A stretch of DNA of 64,000 nucleotides from Photorhabdus sp. CRCIA-P01 (GTDB lineage Bacteria; Pseudomonadota; Gammaproteobacteria; Enterobacterales; Enterobacteriaceae), in contig NZ_NMQR01000003.1 of assembly GCF_003545805.1 (NCBI RefSeq), forward strand, positions 186,001 through 250,000, in the 5' to 3' direction. Each line of letters begins with the position of its first letter. Position 1 is the first letter of the stretch. The position numbers and the translations under genes are program-made. The notes beneath the pieces are model-generated. The model was not told the DNA's origin. It did not search any database and was given only the letters and a program-made list of their open reading frames with translations. Below, piece after piece: positions 46,768 through 54,233 of the stretch.

Positions 46768-47934
46768 ATGTTCTCTCGTCGTGATATCTTGAAGGCATCC
46801 GCAATTGGCGCGGCTGCCGCTAGCATGGGCGGTATGATTAAAGCTGCTGTTGCTGAGGACCATCAGAATACAGTCACTGTTGGCGATAATAAATCGCCAA
46901 TAAATGCCAAAAGTGTGTATAAATATAAATTTACCGATAGCAAAAAACGGGTATTGGAAAATGGATGGGCACGGGAAGCCACGGTAGAACAATTCCCGAT
47001 ATCTGAAGGGATTGCTGGTGTTGATATGTTACTTAAACCGGGTGGTGCCCGTGAACTTCATTGGCATGCTGTTGCCGCTGAATGGGCATATATGCTTGAA
47101 GGTCATGCACGTATTACCATTATTGATCCGGAGGGTAAAAGTGAAGTAGCCGATTTTGGTCCCGGCGATGTATGGTATTTCCCTAAAGGTCATGGTCATT
47201 CCATTCAGGCGCTTGAAGATGGCGCACATTTTATTCTGACTTTTGATGACGGGCACTTCTCCGAATTTGGCACTTTCAGCATTACTGATTGGATAACGCA
47301 TATGCCGAAAGAGGTGCTTGAGAAAAGTGTCAACATGCCGGCATCCGTTTTTTCTAACATTAAACAGGGTGAAGCTTACATCGTTGGTGGCGCTATACCG
47401 CCAAAACTTCCTCTACCTGCTGACGATGGAGGATTGAACGATGCTCCCCTTACCCACCGTTATGAACTCTTGAAAAATAAACCCTTCTTCGAGAACGACT
47501 CAGGAAGTATTTATCGGGCATCATCGAAGGAATTTCCCATTTCCACCACGATCACCGGCCTCATAGAGACCATCAAACCTGGCGCAATACGTGAGCTGCA
47601 TTGGCATCCTAATGCCAACGAGTGGCAATACTACATTTCAGGCAAAGGACGTATGACCGTGTTTAGTTCCCATGGACACGCACAAACCGCAAAATATGGG
47701 CCAACCGACGTTGGTTATGTGCCACAGGGATTTGGTCACTATATCGAAAATATTGGCAATGAAGATCTTCAAGTACTGGTTGTGCTAGATAACGGTATCT
47801 ACCAAGATATTTCGCTCTCTGATTGGTTAGCTAAAACTCCGTCTTATTTGCTGGCGGATAACTTCAACAATAAGCCCTCCGATTGGGTGGACCGTCCTAA
47901 GGATAAGTTAGTTATATCACGCCGTAGGACTTGA
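46768..47934 (+). CDS. Tat-exported bicupin, oxalate decarboxylase type
   Basis: 388 residues from ATG 46768. A GGAGG stretch eight bases upstream decides this start over the in-frame TTG 46753. The N-terminus is a twin-arginine signal (FSRRDILKAS followed by a hydrophobic Ala/Gly-rich stretch, cleavage near AVAED). Two cupin domains follow with metal ligands HWHAVAAEW near 96 and HWHPNANEW near 277, as in the Mn-binding OxdC family. Family knowledge: these convert oxalate to formate and CO2. Export by Tat suggests an envelope or extracellular role. It stands alone, with its own leader. Confidence 0.9.
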   Translation: MFSRRDILKASAIGAAAASMGGMIKAAVAEDHQNTVTVGDNKSPINAKSVYKYKFTDSKKRVLENGWAREATVEQFPISEGIAGVDMLLKPGGARELHWHAVAAEWAYMLEGHARITIIDPEGKSEVADFGPGDVWYFPKGHGHSIQALEDGAHFILTFDDGHFSEFGTFSITDWITHMPKEVLEKSVNMPASVFSNIKQGEAYIVGGAIPPKLPLPADDGGLNDAPLTHRYELLKNKPFFENDSGSIYRASSKEFPISTTITGLIETIKPGAIRELHWHPNANEWQYYISGKGRMTVFSSHGHAQTAKYGPTDVGYVPQGFGHYIENIGNEDLQVLVVLDNGIYQDISLSDWLAKTPSYLLADNFNNKPSDWVDRPKDKLVISRRRT

Positions 47935-47981
47935 TATATTACACCGTGGTGTATTGAAGAAACCTATACCCGTTATCTTTC

Positions 47982-48103
47982 AGGAGAGCATAAAAAACCT
48001 TGGGGTACTTTATTCATTGAGCGATAAAATGAGCATCTAAACGTGCTTATCAGAGAGCTTGAATGAGTTACCCGGTCTGTCCTACACATTTTTATGCTCT
48101 CCT
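47982..48103. repeat. 122-bp segment bounded by 15-bp perfect inverted repeats
   Basis: AGGAGAGCATAAAAA at 47982-47996 and its exact reverse complement at 48089-48103. The right arm overlaps the end of the tnpA relic. It could be a small non-autonomous element or a rearrangement scar. No clear target duplication is visible. Confidence 0.6.
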
Positions 48104-48209
48104 ATCAGACTCGTTGAAGGTATAAAAACGGATCAAATCATCCTTGGTTTTCAGGCATAGCAAGCAAATTGGCTCGCTCATTGTCGGAAAGAATTGAGCG
48201 GCGCGGCAT
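48092..48209 (-). pseudogene. N-terminal relic of a Tn3-family transposase
   Basis: From ATG 48209, three bases past the resolvase stop, the reverse strand reads MPRRSILSDNERANLLAMPE, then after a one-base frame change DDLIRFYTFNESDRRA and a stop. This is the conserved start of Tn3-type TnpA. The remaining roughly 900 codons are missing. The position directly after tnpR is as in Tn3 relatives. Confidence 0.85.
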
Positions 48210-48211
48210 AG

Positions 48212-48772
48212 TCAGTTATCCATTTTCAGGTATTGATAGAGTGTTTCGCGGCTGATACCGAACTCCCGCGCCAATTGCGTTTTCTTTTCACCGGCAGCGG
48301 CGCGGCGCCGTAGTTCGGCACGGCGATCTGGTTCAAGTACTTTCTTACGCCCTCGGTAAGCCCCACGTTGCTTAGCAAGTGCAATACCTTCGCGTTGTCG
48401 CTCGCGGATCAACGCACGTTCGAATTCGGCAAACGCTCCCATGACAGACAACATCAGGTTTGCCATCGGTGAATCTTCCCCGGTAAAACAAAGATGTTCT
48501 TTGACAAATTCGATGAGTACACCACGCCGTGTCAGTGCTTGTACAATATAACGCAGATCGTCGAGATTACGCGCTAGTCTATCCATACTATGAATCACTA
48601 CGGTGTCACCCTCACGTGCGAAACTGATAAGTGACTCCAGTTGCGGGCGTTTCACGTCCTTTCCCGACGCCTTATCGGTAAAAATTCGGTCAACCTGAAT
48701 CCCTTCCAGTTGTCGTTCCGGGTTTTGGTCGAAAGTGCTTACCCGGATGTAGCCAATGCGCTGTCCTTTCAT
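48212..48772 (-). CDS. tnpR: Tn3-type serine resolvase (TnpR)
   Basis: 186 residues. N-terminal catalytic domain with the active Ser in GYIRVST, conserved DRLARN and LMLSVMGAFAEFERALIRER, then a C-terminal HTH (LAREFGISRETLYQYLK). It appears intact. Family knowledge: it resolves transposon cointegrates at res sites. It begins six bases after the RhuM-Fic stop, suggesting they are cotranscribed, and is followed by the transposase relic, so the element can no longer transpose by itself. Confidence 0.93.
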   Translation of the reverse strand: MKGQRIGYIRVSTFDQNPERQLEGIQVDRIFTDKASGKDVKRPQLESLISFAREGDTVVIHSMDRLARNLDDLRYIVQALTRRGVLIEFVKEHLCFTGEDSPMANLMLSVMGAFAEFERALIRERQREGIALAKQRGAYRGRKKVLEPDRRAELRRRAAAGEKKTQLAREFGISRETLYQYLKMDN

Positions 48773-48778
48773 GCAGAT

Positions 48779-49759
48779 TTACCTTACACCGACCAGCATG
48801 TTTTCAATCAAACGGGTCATTGTTTCTTTTTGCGTTGGTGCTGATTCTGCGATAAGCAACGTCAACGCAGCGAGTCCGATGTCGTTTATAACCGGTTGTC
48901 CATCTCGTATCAGTGCGTTGTTATTGCTGAGGAAGTCAACAAATAAAAAAGCAGCAGTACGTTTGTTACCATCAGACAAAGGATGATTTTTGATGACGAA
49001 ATACAGTAGATGTGCCGCTTTACGTTCAATGGTTGGATAAGCAGGCTCACCGAATACGGACTGGTCCAGGTTGCCGAGAATAGCTGCGAGTGCATCACCG
49101 CGCTCCAGACCAAAAAGCTCACTGGCCTCATTCCGTGACATAAGATCCGCTTTCAACCCAGCGATGGAACGTCTGACTTCGTCAATAGACGGCATAAGCC
49201 CCCCCGTTGTTCCCTTGGGTTCAGCCAATGAACCTTCATCGTAGCGTTGCAATAGCAAGAAGGTTTGAATATAACGGCTGACAATTTCAACCAAACCTTT
49301 GCCTGTTTCAACAATGAGACTGGGAGATTGCGCAGTCTTCCTGACTAATGCCAATGCAGCCTCCAGTTCGGCTGCGTTGCGTTCGAAACGGGTGCGATCC
49401 AGCGACCATCCTTGTATCAAATGGTCGCGTAAAACACTGGTCGCCCATTGACGAAATAACGTACCCCGTTTCGAATTAACGCGGTAGCCGACAGAAATGA
49501 TGGCATCAAGATTATAATGTTTTATTTTTCGGGAAACGGATCGATGCCCCTCTTGTTGAACTACCGAGAAATCCTCGGTAGTTGCTATTTCCGTCAATTC
49601 ACCACTGGCATAAATGTTTTTGAGGTGCAGGCCAATGTTATCAGTCGATGTTGCTAAAATTTCCGCCAGTTGCCGTTGTGTGAGCCAAAGTGTATCGCCT
49701 TCTAGCCTTACTGAAACTTTATCCCCATTGCTTGGTTGATAAATGACAAGTTCGCCCAT
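48779..49759 (-). CDS. RhuM-family protein with C-terminal Fic/DOC domain
   Basis: 326 residues from ATG 49759 (AAAGGCAATGAG upstream supports it over ATG 49813). The N-terminal 200 residues match the RhuM 'virulence protein' family: WLTQRQLAEILATSTDNIGL, HYNLDAIISVGYRVNS, FRQWATSVLRDHLIQG. The C-terminus has a complete Fic core, HPLSDGNKRTAA near residues 255-266. Family knowledge: Fic domains transfer AMP or phosphate onto target proteins; RhuM-Fic genes are common on islands and transposons. Target and partner are unknown. Here it is likely transposon cargo. Confidence 0.88.
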   Translation of the reverse strand: MGELVIYQPSNGDKVSVRLEGDTLWLTQRQLAEILATSTDNIGLHLKNIYASGELTEIATTEDFSVVQQEGHRSVSRKIKHYNLDAIISVGYRVNSKRGTLFRQWATSVLRDHLIQGWSLDRTRFERNAAELEAALALVRKTAQSPSLIVETGKGLVEIVSRYIQTFLLLQRYDEGSLAEPKGTTGGLMPSIDEVRRSIAGLKADLMSRNEASELFGLERGDALAAILGNLDQSVFGEPAYPTIERKAAHLLYFVIKNHPLSDGNKRTAAFLFVDFLSNNNALIRDGQPVINDIGLAALTLLIAESAPTQKETMTRLIENMLVGVR

Positions 49760-49926
49760 CTCATTGCCTTTTGTGTTCTGAAGTGTCAGGAAAGACTCTA
49801 TGATCCTCTTCAATAGATGTCAATTAATGCATAATTGGGTTTATTCTGACATGTTTTACTTGGCAAAACTGCCATCAGGATAGGTATGGTTCAAACTGAC
49901 ACTCATGGCTTAGCGTACTATTTTTT
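49760..49926. promoter_or_regulatory. Upstream region of the RhuM-Fic gene
   Basis: Non-coding AT-rich leader of the RhuM-Fic gene. It likely contains its promoter; no clear boxes. Confidence 0.4.
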
Positions 49927-50098
49927 GTGCGCCGTGCACAGGCACGGTCTTTCAGTGGGTGCGAATCCCGCCCGGCAATTTTCGTTCCAGCCGGTAGTAA
50001 TCAGAGCAGTCGTGGCGGTAACAAAGCGGTTGAAGCCTCTGGTGTATAGGATCATTTTAGTGATTCAGCGAGTATGCAGGCCGTAACGTAAGTGAATT
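49927..50098 (+). ncRNA. Structured RNA-like relic, possibly the 5' part of a group II intron
   Basis: Starts GTGCGCC, a typical group II intron 5' end. Stem CCGTGC/GCACGG and stem GTGGG/CCCGC around TGCGAAT follow within 55 bases. The sequence is not protein-like in any frame and is clearly more GC-rich than its surroundings. No reverse transcriptase or domain V was found downstream, so if it is an intron it is a fragment. It also resembles a tRNA T arm, but no acceptor stem can be formed. Confidence 0.3.
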
Positions 50099-50099
50099 C

Positions 50100-50121
50100 G
50101 GTGACCGCCCAGGCGGTCACC
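50100..50121. repeat. Palindrome at the edge of the structured relic
   Basis: Perfect 10-bp arms GGTGACCGCC / GGCGGTCACC with a two-base centre. Possible terminator or recombination site. Confidence 0.7.
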
Positions 50122-50146
50122 GCTAAGGAAAGGTATTATCACCATC

Positions 50147-50275
50147 TATACCCTTCATCTTTCAAGCTGCTGCTTTGTTGGCTGCACTCACTCACCCCGG
50201 TCACATAGTTATCTATGCTCCCGGGGATTCGTTCACTTACCGCCGCGCTGCAACTCGAAATCTATTAGGTATATA
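50147..50275 (-). repeat. ERIC element, copy 1
   Basis: About 129 bp containing both ERIC hallmark stretches in reverse orientation (CACTCACCCCGGTCACAT and CTCCCGGGGATTCG). Nearly identical to copies at 59451 and 61711. It lies immediately downstream of the RelE-like gene. Confidence 0.9.
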
Positions 50276-50282
50276 AATCAGG

Positions 50283-51359
50283 CTACACATTTTTATAATG
50301 GGTTCCAACACTTTGAATCTCGATTATTTTGTCAGGGTCATTTTTGATGAATGTTACCCTGTGTTCTTGGCTTAGCCTTATACTAAATAAATCCCTACCT
50401 TTCAGTTTTTCGAAGTTACTTCCGCTTGCTGTACCAATATTTTTTGCTGCTGTAGCTGGATCATTACCCTTTTGCACCTCTTTTATAAATGAGCTATATT
50501 TTTGTTTTGCAGCAGCATCCATATTAGCAAATCCATTCCCAGATTTGTTATCTCTCAGTTTTTGCAAACTAACTCTCCAATTAGACGGTGCTGTTGGGTT
50601 CAATGTAGACGTAGACGGTGCTATTGGAGGCAATTTAGGTGGTTTTGTTGGACCGGCCAGATAACCTATTCTTCCATCAGGTAACTTCTGTGGTGGTCGA
50701 AAGAAAGGTTTAGAAAGTTTTTTTCTCGCAATATAATTTTCTAATGATTTAGTTTCTAGTCCACTGTAAAAATTTTTTGAAAAAATACTCTTTCCTAGTG
50801 ATGTTGCAGCAGATAAGATAAATAAAAAATCAATTAATTTAAAAAATCTTGCGGCGTTTGATTGTTGATTTTCCTCCAGTGGGATTTCCTGTGAAGCGAA
50901 AAAATATAGTGCTAATAATTTATCTTCATCTAAATAAGCACTTAATGGTTTATTTTCAAGACTAGGAACATCCCAAGTATTTTCAGGATGTTCACCTTCA
51001 AAATCCAGTTCGTTCTTGTAAAAACCGTTTGCCATATCTTTAGCGATTTGATCACCATTCTCATCTAATAGTGAAGAGTCAAGATTAGACATATATTCTT
51101 GATAAATTCTATCCGCAGTATCTTTATTATTATAATAGTCCTCTGGAAGTTGAGATACATTATGAATACCACTTACAGATAAAGCGTATGCTAATATTAT
51201 TTTCTTGGCTCGATATTCAATTCCATATGCCGCTGTATGACCTTCATCTGTTTGCTTAAAGTTTAGTATACGTATTATATCTCCTGCTATTTGCTTTTCA
51301 ATAGGTGGATATCCACTTCTATCATCAGAAGTTAATTGTACTCGTGTATTTTCAGTCAT
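50283..51359 (-). CDS. Large protein with RelE-like toxin domain at its C-terminus
   Basis: 358 residues. Residues about 1-235 are not recognised: acidic, soluble, with one hydrophobic helix ([14 protein letters not shown] near 170). A proline-rich linker ([10 protein letters not shown] near 250) leads to a C-terminal domain (about 265-358) ending [17 protein letters not shown] and then [14 protein letters not shown], which is the RelE/ParE-superfamily pattern (LKG-RD--SIRL---R--F, I--IG-HY). The layout, with a long N-terminal region, linker and small toxin domain, resembles polymorphic or secreted toxins rather than a free TA toxin of about 90 residues. No antitoxin gene lies next to it. ERIC copy 1 follows its stop. 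Confidence 0.65.
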   Translation of the reverse strand: MTENTRVQLTSDDRSGYPPIEKQIAGDIIRILNFKQTDEGHTAAYGIEYRAKKIILAYALSVSGIHNVSQLPEDYYNNKDTADRIYQEYMSNLDSSLLDENGDQIAKDMANGFYKNELDFEGEHPENTWDVPSLENKPLSAYLDEDKLLALYFFASQEIPLEENQQSNAARFFKLIDFLFILSAATSLGKSIFSKNFYSGLETKSLENYIARKKLSKPFFRPPQKLPDGRIGYLAGPTKPPKLPPIAPSTSTLNPTAPSNWRVSLQKLRDNKSGNGFANMDAAAKQKYSSFIKEVQKGNDPATAAKNIGTASGSNFEKLKGRDLFSIRLSQEHRVTFIKNDPDKIIEIQSVGTHYKNV

Positions 51360-52122
51360 TATATTTTCCCATCATGTTGGTGTTTATTGAAATAAATAAT
51401 AATATAAATTGCAGCGTTGATTTCCGGCGTTGCCGTTTCTTAACTGCTTTAATTGAAGCATCAGGCTTATTTTCTCTCGATAATATCCTTAAGTATAAAG
51501 AATAGTTATTTATATGATTGCTTGACATATAAGTAGCATAGCACCTCTATTGTGTCAAGCACTGATAAATAACTTAATTTTGATTATATTATAGACATGA
51601 GTGATTCAATTCTAATTAAATCTTTGTAGCCCGAGCCTGTTTGTCAGGGCTCTTCCCGCGACAATATCCACGAATGAAACAGAATGAGATCTATCTATTT
51701 TTTGGGGTGCTGCCGCTAATGATAAGCAAAAAAAATAAAACTGCTTGATGTGGATTTTATGTTAAATAATTTAAGCGATGGTAAATATTTTTCGATTTTT
51801 TATAAAAGTGAGTTAATTTTGTAAATAAGATTTACGTTTTTATATATTTATTAGTTATAGCTGGATTCGACTAATAAGCGCAATTTTTCAGAATGGTGGT
51901 CAGTTGCACTCATGGAATTCGTATCAAAAATGATGAAAAGCTAATTATATGTTTAATAACTTTATCAAGGAATCTTCCTAATACCATCCAACGATTCTTG
52001 ACATTCCATAACGGGCTTCTAGTCTTTATACATCATTTGAGTGTCTGACCTAAAACTTGAACATTCCAATCCTGAATGTCGGGATTGGGAGTTAACAATC
52101 TAACAAAAATACAGGCCCAACT
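51360..52122. other. AT-rich intergenic region with degraded sequence
   Basis: About 760 bases without supported genes. It contains an inverted repeat GCTTGACA...TGTCAAGC at about 51521-51562 close to the RelE-like gene's promoter side, and a CCAATCC/GGATTGG hairpin near 52068-52090. No recognisable gene relics. Confidence 0.5.
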
Positions 52123-52346
52123 ATGAATCCATTCGATCATGTAGTCCCCATGCGAAAAGAAGAACTACACCATGTTCCCGCTGCACATATTGTCATGAGT
52201 ATGGCGGCATTTACTTCAATAGAAATGGTGACCTTTACATTGGCACTAACCAGTATCTGGTCGCCATTAAGAATTTCCAGAACCGTTCCCAAAAGCTTAA
52301 GGAACGGGTGGCCGAAATCGAAAAAGAAATGGGTGCGAACAATTGA
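52123..52346 (+). pseudogene. Small gene probably broken by a frameshift
   Basis: The open frame from ATG 52123 starts MNPFDHVVPMRKEELHHVPA, but after about codon 24 it turns into Trp/Ser/Arg-rich text. A neighbouring frame from 52194 reads HEYGGIYFNRNGDLYIGTNQ and then NFQNRSQKLKERVAEIEKEM to a stop at 52344, with a clear coiled-coil end. Together they make a plausible 74-residue protein. I do not recognise the family. Confidence 0.45.
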
Positions 52347-52390
52347 GACGATTGCACCAACTAGGCTCAGTGACCATAATCTAGCCTAAT

Positions 52391-52453
52391 GGGAGCGAAG
52401 CTGCAAAATACAACATTTGATTTTTTTAAACGGGTATTTGCAGCTTTACTCCC
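52391..52453. terminator. Long imperfect hairpin between converging genes
   Basis: GGGAGCGAAGCTGCAAAATA pairs with TATTTGCAGCTTTACTCCC. The loop holds a T7 run. It sits between the small frameshifted gene and the 3' end of the PI-PLC gene and could end transcripts from both sides. Confidence 0.6.
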
Positions 52454-52544
52454 ACTTTGCCATCTACAGCACTTTCAAGGCTGTACTTAGACCTCAGTAA
52501 TTGATGGCAGCAATTTTAGGTTCACCAACTGAATTTCAATATCG

Positions 52545-53492
52545 TTAGCTTCCCAAAATTTCATATATTCTGTCAGAATTGCAGCCTTCATAAAGTAGGG
52601 AAACCAAATCGCCATTATCCCATCCGCCAACAAAGTCCATCGCTACGATCCCTAGAGTTGGTTTATCGTGGCCCGGGTGTGCAGGCTGGTAGGTGTTAAC
52701 AAGCCAATCTTTAAGGTGTTTGTGCATATACGTAGCATAATTAATAGTGACATCAAGGCCACTGTATGCACTCGTGTTAGTCAGATATAGAGTATCCCCA
52801 CTATCCTTCGATGCCTTTTCGAGATGATCCACGACAAAATGATATTTTTCCTCCATCCCTGGGTCATCAAAATGGTCCTCAATATCCATTGATGTCCAGG
52901 CGATCCCGGGCAAATCCTTATTCCTTGAGATGACAACAACCTTTCCTCTGACATCACCAAGCTTTGGAATTTGGCTATCGTCATGAAAGAGCGGAGAGTA
53001 TTTGTCCTTGTAATGCTTGAAAATAGCATCGAATAGTTCGTCTGATGCTGTTGATTGCTCCTGCTTGATACACATCAGAATTGTTTCAGATGGATTAGCT
53101 TTAAGAAAATTTTGGCAATCATTGATTACCGAACCGAACACAATGTATTCATTGATAATTCCATGATACGTTTTGAAAATCCATCTGCCCTCATGGCCAT
53201 CAATGACAAATCCACCATCATTCGTCTTTGCATGACATCGGATATCCAAATAGCGAATTCCTAACTGCAATTGGTCCGATATTGACAAATCCTGGCATTG
53301 ACCATTCCCCATTATGTCATTATGAGCACAACTTTCATGTGTTCCTGGAATAGTGATATGACTCAAAAGTCGATTGTCATCATGTAATCGTCCCATCCAA
53401 GCATTAGGAGCCCATCCTGACAGCGAACTTTCGGTTTGAAGGTCAATATTTAATTTTTCGTCGATATTATTACTGTTATTATCCATATTCAT
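52545..53492 (-). CDS. Phosphatidylinositol-specific phospholipase C-like phosphodiesterase
   Basis: 315 residues. The catalytic X-domain begins at about 35: ITIPGTHESCAHN carries the first catalytic His, LGIRYLDIRCH the Asp and Arg, and a second His lies in IDGHEG or TYHGI. DYL/LTNTSAYSGLD resembles the C-terminal barrel part of bacterial PI-PLCs. Family knowledge: these cleave PI or GPI anchors, or act on other phosphodiesters. There is no signal peptide; the N-terminus is a hydrophilic Asn/Asp-rich stretch, so if it is exported it uses another route. Stands alone, flanked by non-coding DNA. Confidence 0.88.
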   Translation of the reverse strand: MNMDNNSNNIDEKLNIDLQTESSLSGWAPNAWMGRLHDDNRLLSHITIPGTHESCAHNDIMGNGQCQDLSISDQLQLGIRYLDIRCHAKTNDGGFVIDGHEGRWIFKTYHGIINEYIVFGSVINDCQNFLKANPSETILMCIKQEQSTASDELFDAIFKHYKDKYSPLFHDDSQIPKLGDVRGKVVVISRNKDLPGIAWTSMDIEDHFDDPGMEEKYHFVVDHLEKASKDSGDTLYLTNTSAYSGLDVTINYATYMHKHLKDWLVNTYQPAHPGHDKPTLGIVAMDFVGGWDNGDLVSLLYEGCNSDRIYEILGS

Positions 53493-54233
53493 TTCTCACT
53501 ATATTAACTTAAGTTATCTAAGAGGTATTTAGCGTATGACATAGAGCATAGAGCGATATTATTATTCTCAAGTATAGCTACTATTCTGAAGAAGTTGGAA
53601 GCTCACTAATAATAGGCAATTAAGGCAGGTGATTATTGAGAAAATATAGTGATTATATTATAAGGTTAATCATAATGGAATAAACAGACATTACCGTCAT
53701 TAAAATAATGACCGGAAATCATTTTCTCCTATTATACTTGGCAAATCAAAATGAATATATTGGATTTTATTTTAATTATCTCAATCATGGTATAAATTAG
53801 TAATTCAATAAATATATTAGATGTTGTAATCAACAATCTAAAGAAAATATTGAGATCAAAAATCTTTTAAAATAAATTATAGTACAAATATATTTTTGGC
53901 TTATTCACCGTCAATCTTAAGGTCATGGTGTAACCGCGATTAATATATATAATATAACCATTATTTATATATTTAAAATAGAAAGATCTATCCCTTTTTC
54001 TATTTTAAGGTGCAGTGTTTACGCTGTCTGGACACGTGATGAAAGGAGAAATACGGCCTCCAGTCAAGTAGTTAATGAAGGTGTTCTGACGATTTTAGCG
54101 TATCGTTTTCGTTCCACTAGTCCTCAAACTCTTTGCAAGCTTAAATATGTACAACACTTTACATATTCTTAAGTGTCATTCTAAATTAAAGAACATTGAA
54201 TCATCAACATGGGCTTCACTACAAGGTTAATCA
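53493..54233. promoter_or_regulatory. Long AT-rich leader of the amino-lipid gene cluster
   Basis: About 740 bases with no coding frame. It has the divergent start regions of the PI-PLC gene and the FAAL gene. An 11-bp perfect inverted repeat, TAAAATAGAAA / TTTCTATTTTA, lies at 53974-54007. Such a long leader suggests regulated expression; no operator is recognised. Confidence 0.5.
53974..54007. repeat. Inverted repeat in the leader of the amino-lipid cluster
   Basis: 11-bp arms with a 12-base loop. It could be an attenuator, a terminator or an operator. No ORF on either side for 200 bases. Confidence 0.6.

Noticed and set aside
49927-49985. Possible tRNA gene or tRNA 3' end (attachment site)
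   Set aside because: The T-arm-like stem is there, but no acceptor, D or anticodon stems can be built and no integrase is next to it.
49886-50086. 66-codon frame
   Set aside because: It lies over the structured RNA-like sequence and the protein looks like translated non-coding DNA.
52123-52389. Intact 88-residue protein
   Set aside because: After about 24 codons the composition is unlike a protein, whereas a neighbouring frame continues plausibly.
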